Shown here piece by piece: positions 9,361-18,666 of a stretch of DNA of 64,000 bases. The stretch comes from Chryseobacterium geocarposphaerae (GTDB taxonomy: Bacteria; Bacteroidota; Bacteroidia; Flavobacteriales; Weeksellaceae), in assembly GCF_002797535.1 (NCBI RefSeq), contig NZ_PGFD01000001.1, forward strand, positions 2,511,720 to 2,575,719. Reading direction: 5' to 3'. The position numbers and the translations under genes are program-made. Position 1 is the first letter of the stretch. Each line of letters begins with the position of its first letter. The notes beneath the pieces are model-generated. The model was not told the origin of the DNA. It worked only from the letters and a program-made list of their open reading frames with translations, and did not search any database.

Positions 9361-10185
9361 ATGTCTTATACACCAGCTGCTGCAGACGTAGCAAAATTAA
9401 GAAACCAAACAGGTGCAGGTATGATGGACTGCAAGAAAGCTCTAGTTGAAGCTGAAGGAGACTTCGAAAAAGCGGTAGATATCCTTAGAAAAAAAGGACA
9501 AAAAGTTGCTGCTAACAGAGCTGACAGAGAATCTACTGAAGGTGCTGTAATCGCAAGAGTAAACGAAGATAACACTTTAGGTGCAATCATTTCTTTGAAC
9601 TGTGAAACTGACTTCGTTGCTAAAAATGAAGCTTTCATCGAGCTAGCTTATGAATTAGCTGAAATGGCTATCACTGCTGCAACTAAAGAAGAATTATTGG
9701 CTACAGATTTCCACGGAATTACTGTTGCTGAGAAATTAATTGAACAAACAGGTGTTATTGGTGAGAAAATCGAGATCGGCGCATTCGAAAGAATCGAAGG
9801 TCCTTTCTTAGGAGCTTATATCCACGCTGGAAACAAAATTGCTGCCATCACTTCTCTTTCTGCTAAAGTAGACGGAGCTGATGAAGCTGCTAAAGCTGTT
9901 TCTATGCAGGCTGCTGCAATGAACCCAATTGCTCTTGACGAAACTATGGTTTCTCAGGAAACTATCGATAAGGAATTAGAAATCGAAAGAGAACTTCTAA
10001 CAAAAGAAGGTAAGCCTGAAAACATTATCGAAAACATCCTTAAAGGTAAAATGCAAAGATTCTACAAAGACAATACTTTGGTACACCAATCTTTCATTAA
10101 AGACCCAAGCATCTCAGTTGCTGACTATGTAAAGTCTGTAAACGGAGATCTAAAAGTAACAGGATTCAGAAGAGTAAGCTTATAA
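9361..10185 (+). CDS. tsf: Elongation factor Ts
   Basis: A 274-residue translation factor that exchanges GDP for GTP on EF-Tu. The N-terminal UBA-like domain carries LRNQTGAGMMDCKKALVEAEGD (residues about 14-35, with the hallmark TGAGMMDCKKAL). The core domain begins at about residue 55 with the conserved NCETDFVAKNEAF. Length matches the family. In most bacteria tsf follows rpsB on the same strand. Here rpsB lies about 18 kb away on the opposite strand, and tsf is monocistronic between its own -7 box and a terminator at 10209-10239. Confidence 0.97.
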   Translation: MSYTPAAADVAKLRNQTGAGMMDCKKALVEAEGDFEKAVDILRKKGQKVAANRADRESTEGAVIARVNEDNTLGAIISLNCETDFVAKNEAFIELAYELAEMAITAATKEELLATDFHGITVAEKLIEQTGVIGEKIEIGAFERIEGPFLGAYIHAGNKIAAITSLSAKVDGADEAAKAVSMQAAAMNPIALDETMVSQETIDKELEIERELLTKEGKPENIIENILKGKMQRFYKDNTLVHQSFIKDPSISVADYVKSVNGDLKVTGFRRVSL

Positions 10186-10208
10186 TTTATTCTTTCAATC
10201 TAAAATAT

Positions 10209-10239
10209 AATCCCGGTGATTTTTCATCGGGATTTTTTT
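10209..10239 (+). terminator. Terminator after tsf
   Basis: Stem 10209-10219 pairs with 10224-10234 (one G-T wobble), followed by a T7 run. It is a typical rho-independent terminator 24 bases after the tsf stop. Confidence 0.9.
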
Positions 10240-10353
10240 ATTCCGTAATTACACCAATTTATTGATTATTAAAAAATCATTAAATATTTAATAATATTAA
10301 CCATCCTATAAATCACAGTTGAAATTTTATGTAAAAAATTGATTTTTAATACT

Positions 10354-10361
10354 TACATTTG
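10354..10361 (+). promoter_or_regulatory. Candidate -7 box of the first type B surface protein gene
   Basis: TACATTTG fits TAnnTTTG, 18 bases before the ATG at 10380. A TTG in-frame with the gene overlaps this box and should not be taken as the start codon. Confidence 0.5.
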
Positions 10362-10379
10362 CATCCCTTATTGAAAAAA

Positions 10380-13300
10380 ATGAAAAAATTTCTATTAACC
10401 ATTTGTACATTTCTTTGTTTATTCTTTAATGCTCAGCTTGATACGGATCATTGGTTTGCTCCCATGGCTTCAAAAGCAGGCTCAAGCGGACTGAGCGGTT
10501 ACTTATATCTATCAACAAACGAAACAACTCCATTTCCTGTACAGGTTTTTAATAACAATACGCTCTTTACCACCGTACAAGTAAGTAAAGGAAACCCTGT
10601 ACAGATAAGTATTCCGAACGACTTTTTAATTACAACCAATCAAGCGCTCTTATTTGCTCCCAATTCTATGGGAATGTATGTAAAAGGCACAAAAAAATTC
10701 TTTGCCAATTATCGATTTTCTTTACAAAACCATGCTGAAATTATCACTTCAAAAGGTCTTGCCGGGTTGGGAACGAAATTTTATGCAGGAGTAATACCCA
10801 TTACGGGTATAGCCAACTATGTAAACTCTACGATTGGAATTACTGCCACTGAAGACAATACATCTGTCGTGATTTCCGGATACAACCCGAACGTTATTTT
10901 TTCTGATGGCAGCTCCTCTGCTACTAAAACATTTACTCTTAACAAAGGACAGTCTTATATTTTAGACGCGGTAAGTTCGGACTCACAATATAATTTAGCA
11001 GGTCTTGTAGGAGCAAAAATAGAATCTACAAAACCTATTTCTGTTACCAATGGAAATTTCAACGGAATATACACGAACCAGAATTTCACCAACAATGATG
11101 TTCTTATGGATCAGGCAGTTCCGGTTGACAGATTAGGAAAAGATTTCGTATTGGTAAAAGGTAACGGGAATATCACTTATCAAATGGAAACCGCCCTTTT
11201 GATTGCCACTGAAGACAATACCCAAATCACCCTAAACGGTGTAAGTACAGGAATTACTTTGAATGCAGGGCAATATTTTATGGTTCCGAGCAGTAATTAC
11301 ATCAACCAGGGTAATGGAAATTATAATATGGGAATTTCCACTACCAAAAATGTTTATGTTTATCAATTATTGGCAGGGATTACAGGAAGCTCGTCCGTCA
11401 ATGAATATGCAACCGGCGGAATGAATTTTATCCCCCCTTTAAGCTGTTTCATGCCTAATAAAGTTGACGAAATTGGATTTATCAACCAAATTGGCGCACA
11501 AACGTACAACACAAAACTTAATATCATTACCCAAACGGGAGCAACGGTAACATTTAACAACAACCCGATCGCTGCTGCAAACGGGCCTTACCCTGTAACA
11601 GGAAACCCGAACTGGGTAACCTACTCCATTCCGAATGTATCAGGAACGGTTACTGTAAGTTCCACAAAATCCGTAACTGCTGGAATTGCTGCCGGAAGTG
11701 GGGCTGTAGGATACGGAGGATATTTTGCAGGTTTTTCATCAGTGCCGGTAATTTCTAAAACAGGAGATTGTTATTTAGGAGTCTTATTACAGGTTGACAA
11801 TACTTATGACAGCTATCAATGGTATCTTAATGGTAATATTATTCCCGGAGCAACTTCTTATTCTATCAATCCTGAATTATATGGAGCCGGAAGCTACACT
11901 TGTTTAGTTACCAAAACCAATTGCGAATCTAAGCTGACCACTGCATATAATTATACACTTTGTCCACCAATTACAACAACAACATACAATATTGGATCTT
12001 GTAATACGAAAACCATCATTCCTGCGTTTACGAACTCTACACAAAGTATAGTTCCTGCTAATACGGCAATTATTTCCGCTCCCGCTTCAGGAACAGCAAC
12101 TGTGAATCCTACGACAGGTCAAATCACTTACACTCCCAATGCAGGATTAACAGTAAATACAACAGATACTTTTATTTATTATATACAAGGAAACGGGAAC
12201 CCAGCAGATTTTGAATATTTTAAAATCATTATCAATACCAATGTACTACAGATAAATAATACTTCGTTATCTTCTTGCGCAGATGCAAACGGAAACGGAA
12301 CCTTCAACCTTACTACAGCCAACGTATCTTCTGATCCAGGGATTACTGTTACTTATTTTACCAATGCCAACTTAACAGGACAAATTACAACTCCAGCAAC
12401 CTATACAGGACCCGCAGGAACAGTATATGCTAATGTAACTTCACAGTATGGGTGTTCAAAGGTGACACAGATTAATTTAACAACCAATCCATCTCCTAAT
12501 GTAAATACCGCTAATTTCAACGCTACATTATGTGATGATAATTTTGATGGAATCATCAATGTAAATTTTGCGAATATCACACCACAGATCGTTAATAACT
12601 CCACAAACTTTACTGTAAGATATTATTTGGTTCAGGCAGATGCCAATGCAGGAAACGCAAATACATTACCCGCAAACTGGACCTATACTACCAACACCAC
12701 CGTTTATGTAAGAGTAGACGCAACTACAGGTACATGTGCGACGGCTTTTGGCCAAATTAATTTTAAAATTGGCAACAGACTTACCTTACTTAATAACAAT
12801 ATCAGTGTAGATATTTGTGATAACAACCTTGACGGCTCCGAAACCGCCAATTTAAATGATTATAAAAATCAATTTACAGCAGATCCATCAGTAACTTTAA
12901 CTTTTCATTCTACTTTAGCTGATGCACAAAATGGTAGTAATGCCCTACCTGCTTCACAGATCATCACTTCTGCAAGTACATTCTATATCAGATTCCAAAG
13001 TCCTACAGAATGTCCGAATACAGCAGTTTTAAATATTAAATTAAAATCACCAAAAAAATCTGGCACGCTAAGTGATCAGGTTATTTGCTCAAATGAAAAA
13101 GCAATACTTAATGCAGGAACAGGGTTTACATCATATCTTTGGAGCACAGGTGCTACCACTCAAAGCATTACAGTCGGAACGGGTACTTACTATGTAGATT
13201 TAGGATTTAATGGTTGTGTCTATCGTCAAACCGTAAATGTAACTGCGGCACAGGCTCCGACTATCACTAGAATTGAAACTTCAGGTTCTACAGCTACTGT

Positions 13301-13730
13301 TTATGTTACCGGAGGAACTCCTCCATATCAGTATTCTTTAAATGGAATTGATTATCAGTCCTCCAATGTTTTCACCGGATTATCAAGAGGCCCACATAAG
13401 GCTTATGTACTTGGAAAAGACGGATGTCAGCCGACAACAAAAGACTTCCTAATTGTAAATCTCATCAACGCTATTACTCCCAACGGAGACGGCCATAATG
13501 ATGTATTAAATTATTCAGATCTGAGAATTAAACAAAACGTTTCCATTGAAGTAGTGGACAGATATGGAGCGCTTGTTTACAAATCATCTGACAACAATTA
13601 TATCTGGGATGGAAAATCAGGAGGAAGAACGCTTTCTACGGGAACTTATTGGTATATTTTAAAATGGACTGAGCCGGATACTAAATTGCCCGTTTCATAT
13701 TCGGGATGGATATTGATCAAAAACAGATAA
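10380..13730 (+). CDS. T9SS type B sorting-domain surface protein, IgGFc-binding-like (long form, 1116 aa)
   Basis: ATG at 10380 gives a clean signal peptide (MKKFLLTICTFLCLFFNAQ). Residues about 22-460 form a domain like the IgGFc-binding N-terminal family: DTDHWFAP, LYLSTNETTPFPVQV, AEIITSKG, ATEDNT blocks, VTNGNFNG, and YGGYFAGFSS at its end. An Ig-like piece (DSYQWYLNGNIIPGATSY), a TPNAG repeat and two extra CDDNFDG/CDNNLDG modules follow. The last 90 residues (INAITPNGDGHNDV to the terminal GWILIKNR) are a type B sorting tail (TIGR04131/CHU_C type), so the T9SS should export it to the cell surface. It is first in an array of four paralogues. Ligand binding is inferred only from the N-terminal resemblance. 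Confidence 0.88.
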   Translation: MKKFLLTICTFLCLFFNAQLDTDHWFAPMASKAGSSGLSGYLYLSTNETTPFPVQVFNNNTLFTTVQVSKGNPVQISIPNDFLITTNQALLFAPNSMGMYVKGTKKFFANYRFSLQNHAEIITSKGLAGLGTKFYAGVIPITGIANYVNSTIGITATEDNTSVVISGYNPNVIFSDGSSSATKTFTLNKGQSYILDAVSSDSQYNLAGLVGAKIESTKPISVTNGNFNGIYTNQNFTNNDVLMDQAVPVDRLGKDFVLVKGNGNITYQMETALLIATEDNTQITLNGVSTGITLNAGQYFMVPSSNYINQGNGNYNMGISTTKNVYVYQLLAGITGSSSVNEYATGGMNFIPPLSCFMPNKVDEIGFINQIGAQTYNTKLNIITQTGATVTFNNNPIAAANGPYPVTGNPNWVTYSIPNVSGTVTVSSTKSVTAGIAAGSGAVGYGGYFAGFSSVPVISKTGDCYLGVLLQVDNTYDSYQWYLNGNIIPGATSYSINPELYGAGSYTCLVTKTNCESKLTTAYNYTLCPPITTTTYNIGSCNTKTIIPAFTNSTQSIVPANTAIISAPASGTATVNPTTGQITYTPNAGLTVNTTDTFIYYIQGNGNPADFEYFKIIINTNVLQINNTSLSSCADANGNGTFNLTTANVSSDPGITVTYFTNANLTGQITTPATYTGPAGTVYANVTSQYGCSKVTQINLTTNPSPNVNTANFNATLCDDNFDGIINVNFANITPQIVNNSTNFTVRYYLVQADANAGNANTLPANWTYTTNTTVYVRVDATTGTCATAFGQINFKIGNRLTLLNNNISVDICDNNLDGSETANLNDYKNQFTADPSVTLTFHSTLADAQNGSNALPASQIITSASTFYIRFQSPTECPNTAVLNIKLKSPKKSGTLSDQVICSNEKAILNAGTGFTSYLWSTGATTQSITVGTGTYYVDLGFNGCVYRQTVNVTAAQAPTITRIETSGSTATVYVTGGTPPYQYSLNGIDYQSSNVFTGLSRGPHKAYVLGKDGCQPTTKDFLIVNLINAITPNGDGHNDVLNYSDLRIKQNVSIEVVDRYGALVYKSSDNNYIWDGKSGGRTLSTGTYWYILKWTEPDTKLPVSYSGWILIKNR

Positions 13731-13761
13731 TAATTATTGAAATCGTTCATTAATTAACCAT

Positions 13762-13790
13762 AAAAACAGCTTTCAAGGAAGCTGTTTTTT
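13762..13790 (+). terminator. Terminator after the first type B surface protein
   Basis: AAAAACAGCTT (13762-13772) pairs with AAGCTGTTTTT (13779-13789) around a 6-base loop, ending in T6. Confidence 0.9.
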
Positions 13791-13926
13791 ATATATAAAT
13801 CATTCATAAAATATTATTAATAAAAATAGTAGACCAAGAATCTTGCAAAAACTAAAATTTCAATTGCTTATTTCACCAAACGAAGATAATTTGTTACTTT
13901 TAAAAACTTAAACTCAAAATTTAACT

Positions 13927-15378
13927 ATGAAAAAAACATTTTTATTCTTGTTTCTGACATTTATAATGTCTTGGAATGCTTTGCGAGCACAAAACGGAGG
14001 ATCAGATTACATCATTGTCTTAGATAACGGAAGCTCAATGACAACACAACGTTTCGAATCAATGAAACTGGGAGCAACAAAACTGATTCAGCAGCTATTA
14101 TCATGCAATCCTTTAAACAGAATTGCTCTAGTACATTATGGCACCGGAATTTATAACACCAACAATACCAACTATAGCCCGAAAATTTACATTGAGTATG
14201 ATTTTTCAAACGACACTTTCATGACCCAACAGATTGAAAGAAGACTTGATAACGGAGATCATTTTCATGAAGCCCTGGGAATTATCGGGAATGCTTTGGA
14301 TGGGGTTTCCAATCCTGACATTGTAAGTCCACAGACAACATTAAACAACGATCCGGCGAATCCTTTAAAAGTAGTAGTATTTACGGACGCTGAAAGGAAT
14401 ACAGGAAATCTCAGCTTTGGCTCTTATCTTGTCAACTACGATTACCCTACTCCCAATACTCCTGAAGCTTTCAAATATGTAACCGATTTTAAAGTCAATA
14501 GAAATGCAAAATTTGCAGTTATCCATATAAATCCGGATACTCCAGCTACAGAGGCCGCAGCATCCATTGCAAGCCAGGGAGGATCTTACAGCGGGCCCGT
14601 GGAAACCAATATTGACGATCCCGATTACGGATCCCCAACAAGACTTTATTTCCCAAGAACAAGCTTCGACATGTCACCATCTGAAATAGATTACTGGGTA
14701 CGCTTAGGCACTCAGATTTGCGATACTTCAGGCTGGGGAAGTGTTAATTTTAAATATGAGCCCAATGGATGCGGGACCAACATGGTGCAAACTATTTCCG
14801 GAAGCTATTCATTACCAGCCGGAGCAACTTTTACACAATTTAAATTAGTGGCAAGAGATATTGTTACAGGCCAGGATTATGGTGTCAATTTTAATCCGGT
14901 AATGACATCCCCTACAGATTTTTATTATGCACTACAACCTTCAGATTTTAGTTTTCCAGGAATTACGGATGCTAAATTTGTATTTATTTTAGGGCTTCAA
15001 TATAATTATCAAGGTAACTCTTATGATGTGATGAGCTGGAACGGATACCCTTATTTTAATTATGATCTTTTATTAACTTCTTTACCTAATTGCGGAATGA
15101 GGCAGGCTGGACCATCTTATCCAGTACTAGATGAAAATTCAATACAGATTACTCCTAATCCTACAAACGGTGCAATCAAAGTCATTTTAGATCAAAAGAA
15201 AATTGAAGCCGGGAAAATCCAGATCGTAGATCTTAGCGGAAAAACAGTATATGAAAAGACATTTAGAGACCAAAATACTGTAGACATTGATATTCATTCA
15301 CAAAAAGAAGGAGTGTACATTATAAAAATCATCTCTAACAAAAATGAAATCTTTACCGAAAAAGTGATCAAAAAATAA
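13927..15378 (+). CDS. VWA-domain protein with T9SS type A sorting tail
   Basis: A 483-residue exported protein with a signal peptide ending near residue 22. Residues about 26-260 form a von Willebrand factor A-like domain starting DYIIVLDNGSSM. The metal site reads D33-x-G35-x-S37, so the first serine of the canonical DxSxS is replaced by glycine. VVVFTDAERN (about residue 145) matches the later TDG-type loop. The last 80 residues (ITPNPTNGAIKV, then ILDL-like IVDLSGK, then KEGVYIIKI and a KVIKK end) are a type A (Por_Secre_tail) sorting signal. It sits inside the array of type B paralogues but has its own terminator, and a cell-surface adhesive role is inferred. Confidence 0.85.
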   Translation: MKKTFLFLFLTFIMSWNALRAQNGGSDYIIVLDNGSSMTTQRFESMKLGATKLIQQLLSCNPLNRIALVHYGTGIYNTNNTNYSPKIYIEYDFSNDTFMTQQIERRLDNGDHFHEALGIIGNALDGVSNPDIVSPQTTLNNDPANPLKVVVFTDAERNTGNLSFGSYLVNYDYPTPNTPEAFKYVTDFKVNRNAKFAVIHINPDTPATEAAASIASQGGSYSGPVETNIDDPDYGSPTRLYFPRTSFDMSPSEIDYWVRLGTQICDTSGWGSVNFKYEPNGCGTNMVQTISGSYSLPAGATFTQFKLVARDIVTGQDYGVNFNPVMTSPTDFYYALQPSDFSFPGITDAKFVFILGLQYNYQGNSYDVMSWNGYPYFNYDLLLTSLPNCGMRQAGPSYPVLDENSIQITPNPTNGAIKVILDQKKIEAGKIQIVDLSGKTVYEKTFRDQNTVDIDIHSQKEGVYIIKIISNKNEIFTEKVIKK

Positions 15379-15419
15379 ATAGATGATTGAATAATTGGAT
15401 ATTGATCAGCCTAAACTTA

Positions 15420-15450
15420 AATCCGAAGAAATATTTCTTCGGATTTTTTT
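15420..15450 (+). terminator. Terminator after the VWA gene
   Basis: ATCCGAAGAAA (15421-15431) pairs with TTTCTTCGGAT (15434-15444), with a T7 tail. The 220 bases that follow are AT-rich and hold only the next promoter. Confidence 0.9.
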
Positions 15451-15635
15451 GTTAAAAACTTTCAGCTCCAAAAAAATCAAAAAAAGTTTTTTTAAGAAAA
15501 GTATTAATTCATTAAAATACTTTTATACTCTGTAAAAAAAAGAGATACTTTTAATTTTCTTCATAGATTTTAATGAAAACATGAATATTATTTTAATTTT
15601 TTATTTATTATTCGTAAACAATATTCAAAATAATA

Positions 15636-15684
15636 TTTTAATTTTGTAAAAATCCTAATTCCAACAACTATGAAAAGATTTCTA
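15636..15684 (+). repeat. Duplicated promoter/leader/start segment, copy 1
   Basis: This 49-base stretch covers the -7 box TAATTTTG (15639-15646), the leader with AAAAATCCTAATTC, and the first codons. It is nearly the same as 18618-18666, differing at about seven positions. It drives the first of the two 947-residue proteins. Confidence 0.75.
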
Positions 15685-18513
15685 TTCTCTTTCGTATTAT
15701 TGTTTTTTACATTTAATACCATCTTTGCCCAAAAAGATACAGAGCATTGGATTGCTCCGTTCTATTATTCTCAGCAATATACGCAGGCAGTATATCTATC
15801 CACAGATTCCGTAACCCCTTTTGATGTTAAAATATACACAGGAGGTAGCTTTGGAACTTTGTTAGGTACTGTTACCATTAGCAAAAACAGTCCAAAAACT
15901 TACTCGATACCTCGTACCAATATTGCAACAAATAGTACTTTAGAAGCATTTACACCTATTGACAAAGGGCTATATATAACTGGTGGTAAACCATTTTTCT
16001 GTAGCTTGAGAATGGTAAGTAGCACAACCCATGCTGAAATTGTCACAAGTAAAGGGAAAGCAGGTATAGGGAAAGAGTTTTACGTAGCTTCAACTCCTTC
16101 TACAGCCACTTCAAATAACTTTACTGCAGCTGTTATGGCAACGGAAAACAATACAACCGTAACCGCAACTTGGAGCGGATTTGTAGCATTTTTTGGCGGC
16201 TCTCCGACAGGGAATACCCATACTTTTACTTTAAATAAAGGGCAATCTTTCATCTTTGCGGGGAACGCAGGAGCGACAGCCCCTTTTACCGGAGCTAAAA
16301 TTGTTTCTGACAAGCCGGTTACACTTACTAACGGAAACGTTAATGGTAATTTCGGTAACAATACAGGTTCCGGGTCGGATGCAATTTTAGACCAATCTGT
16401 TCCTACCGAAAGATTAGGAAGCACATTTGCAATCGTAAGAACAAGATCTACTACATCTGATCTTGAAGGAGCTATTGTTGTTGCTGTTGAAAACGACACT
16501 AAAATATTCATAAACGGATCGACCACTCCAATCGCTACACTCAACCAAGGCGAATGGTATAGAATTGCAGGCGACAACTATGTTTTGCAGGGAACAAATG
16601 GCCATTATAATATGTTTGTATCTACTTCAAAAAAAGTATATCTATATCAATTGGTTTCTGTTCTTGACAGCAGTGCAACATGCGGATTTAACTACATCCC
16701 TCCATTAAACTGTTTTTTGCCTAGAAAAATTGATGAAATTGCATTTGTGAATGAAATGCCTCTTGGGACAAATGACACCAGTACTGTACCAGCAGGGCAA
16801 GTTATAAAATTGAACATTTTGACAGAAGCAGGTGCTACTGTTACTTACACTGTAACGCCTCCGGGAGGAGTACCAGGAGCTCCAATCACTCCAACTGCTG
16901 CACAAGGACCTTATCCCCTTACCGGAAATACAGCCTGGGTAACCTATGGTATTGAAGGGGTAACGGGTACTGTTAAAATTGAATCCAATAAAGCAGTAAC
17001 TGCTGGAATTAACGGAGGATATAACACTTCAGGATATGGAGGATATTTTGCAGGATTCTCTTCAATTCCGGTTATTTCAAAACAAACAGGAGAATGTGCT
17101 CCGGGAATTATCCTGGAAGTAGATCCTGGATATGACTCTTACCAATGGTATCTAAATGGTAACATTATTCCGGGAGCAACTTCAAATACCTATGCTCCAT
17201 TAGTAGGGGGCAACTATACTGTAAGAGTAACAATGGGAGGATGTCAGCCTGTAACAACAATTGCTTATAAAGTGTTTTCATGTTTAAAAGAAACAGCAAA
17301 AACAGATGAAAGTTGCGGCACCAAAATCATAACTCCTACCTTCACGTCTTCAACTCAGGCCCCTGTTGCCAATACTGTAAAAATTATCACAGCACCTACT
17401 CACGGTACAGCGGTAGTAAATGCAAACGGGACGATTACTTATACTCCGAATGCTGGTTTCGCCGGCTCAGATGTAATTGTTTATAAATTCTGTGGAAACG
17501 ACCCTGAATTTGTAGATTGTGAGCAGGTAACCCATACCATAAAAATTGTACCTCTTGTTCCTAAAGAACCGACCATCACAGCATGTCAATACGACACTGA
17601 CCCTACCGCATTGTTTGACCTTACGACAGCAAATGTTATTGATTATACTTCTCCTTATACGAAAAAGTATTACCCTACACTGAATGATTTAAATACAAAT
17701 AATAATGAGATTACAACTCCTAAAAAGTATGCTTCAGCAGGTGGCTATGCTTATGTAAAAATAACAGCTGAAGGAGGATGTGTTGCAACGACAAAAATTA
17801 AATTAGTTCCGATTCCTGTAAAAAAATCTCCACTTTTAGTAGACAAATTTATTTGTATTGATGGCAGAACCTCTTTGGATGCAGGTCCAGGATATGACAG
17901 CTACCAATGGAGTACAGGGGCAACAACATCATCTATTCAAGGATTGTCTGTAGGGGAATATACTGTCATTCTTGAACATAACGGCTGTTTCCTGGAACAG
18001 ACTGTACATGTGAAAAAAGCTCAGGATCCGGTAATTACTAAAATCGAAATTACAAACAATACAGCTACCGTAATCGTTACCGGAGGAGTTGCCCCTTATA
18101 AATATTCTGTAGACGGAACTACTGCATGGCAAGATTCTAATGTATTCACAAACTTATCGAGAGGGCAACATACTTTTTATGTGAAAGATGCGTACAGCTG
18201 TGCTCCTATCTCTGTGGAAGTAACTGTACCTAACTTAATCAATGCAATCACCCCTAATGGAGATAACGTAAATGATGTTATCGACTATAGTGCGTTAGCT
18301 TATAAAGAGAATCTTACATTCGTAATCTATGACCGATACGGTAACAAAATCTTCACCGGAGATAAATTCAACAACTACCGTTGGGATGGAAAAGGATCCG
18401 GAAAAAAGATTGTAACAGGCACTTACTGGTATCATATTAATTGGAACGAACCCAATGCAGCGAAAACGCCGATAAAATATACAGGTTGGGTCCTTGTGAA
18501 AAACAGAGAATAA
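15670..18513 (+). CDS. T9SS type B sorting-domain surface protein, IgGFc-binding-like (short form, 947 aa)
   Basis: Signal peptide (MKRFLFSFVLLFFTFNTIFAQ), then DTEHWIAPFYYS and the IgGFc-binding-like domain to about residue 480, again with AEIVTSKGKAG, ATENNTTV, VTLTNGNVNG and YGGYFAGFSSIPVIS. An Ig-like module (DSYQWYLNGNIIPGATSN) and a TPNAGFAGSDVIVYKF cadherin-like repeat follow, then one further module. The type B sorting tail runs from LINAITPNGDNVNDV to GWVLVKNRE. It lacks the two CDDNFDG modules of the long paralogues, which accounts for about 170 residues of length difference. It has the same length as the next gene and shares its promoter sequence, pointing to a recent duplication. 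Confidence 0.88.
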   Translation: MKRFLFSFVLLFFTFNTIFAQKDTEHWIAPFYYSQQYTQAVYLSTDSVTPFDVKIYTGGSFGTLLGTVTISKNSPKTYSIPRTNIATNSTLEAFTPIDKGLYITGGKPFFCSLRMVSSTTHAEIVTSKGKAGIGKEFYVASTPSTATSNNFTAAVMATENNTTVTATWSGFVAFFGGSPTGNTHTFTLNKGQSFIFAGNAGATAPFTGAKIVSDKPVTLTNGNVNGNFGNNTGSGSDAILDQSVPTERLGSTFAIVRTRSTTSDLEGAIVVAVENDTKIFINGSTTPIATLNQGEWYRIAGDNYVLQGTNGHYNMFVSTSKKVYLYQLVSVLDSSATCGFNYIPPLNCFLPRKIDEIAFVNEMPLGTNDTSTVPAGQVIKLNILTEAGATVTYTVTPPGGVPGAPITPTAAQGPYPLTGNTAWVTYGIEGVTGTVKIESNKAVTAGINGGYNTSGYGGYFAGFSSIPVISKQTGECAPGIILEVDPGYDSYQWYLNGNIIPGATSNTYAPLVGGNYTVRVTMGGCQPVTTIAYKVFSCLKETAKTDESCGTKIITPTFTSSTQAPVANTVKIITAPTHGTAVVNANGTITYTPNAGFAGSDVIVYKFCGNDPEFVDCEQVTHTIKIVPLVPKEPTITACQYDTDPTALFDLTTANVIDYTSPYTKKYYPTLNDLNTNNNEITTPKKYASAGGYAYVKITAEGGCVATTKIKLVPIPVKKSPLLVDKFICIDGRTSLDAGPGYDSYQWSTGATTSSIQGLSVGEYTVILEHNGCFLEQTVHVKKAQDPVITKIEITNNTATVIVTGGVAPYKYSVDGTTAWQDSNVFTNLSRGQHTFYVKDAYSCAPISVEVTVPNLINAITPNGDNVNDVIDYSALAYKENLTFVIYDRYGNKIFTGDKFNNYRWDGKGSGKKIVTGTYWYHINWNEPNAAKTPIKYTGWVLVKNRE

Positions 18514-18531
18514 TTTTTAAAACTATATTTT

Positions 18532-18566
18532 AAAGCCACAATTTAAAAAGATTGTGGCTTTTTTAT
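18532..18566 (+). terminator. Terminator between the two 947-residue paralogues
   Basis: AAAGCCACAAT (18532-18542) pairs with ATTGTGGCTTT (18551-18561) and ends in a T run, so the two duplicated genes are separate transcription units. Confidence 0.9.
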
Positions 18567-18617
18567 TGTTGCTTTATCATATTTTCTTTTATTTTTTTCA
18601 AAACATATCAAATATTC

Positions 18618-18666
18618 TTTTAATTTTGCAAAAATCCTAATTCTAACGTTTATGAAAAAATTTCTA
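18618..18666 (+). repeat. Duplicated promoter/leader/start segment, copy 2
   Basis: Counterpart of 15636-15684 and includes the -7 box TAATTTTG at 18621-18628. The leader AAAAATCCTAATTC is identical, and the first codons encode a closely matching signal peptide start. Confidence 0.75.

Noticed and set aside
13927..15378. A T6SS- or toxin-type role for the VWA protein
   Set aside because: It has a signal peptide and a T9SS type A tail, so export to the surface explains it better.
16080..16577. A 165-codon open frame antisense to the first 947-residue surface protein
   Set aside because: It lies opposite a strongly conserved coding domain, and its length follows from the codon use of the sense gene. 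Similar antisense frames occur at 24618-25046, 28264-28659 and 47393-47875.
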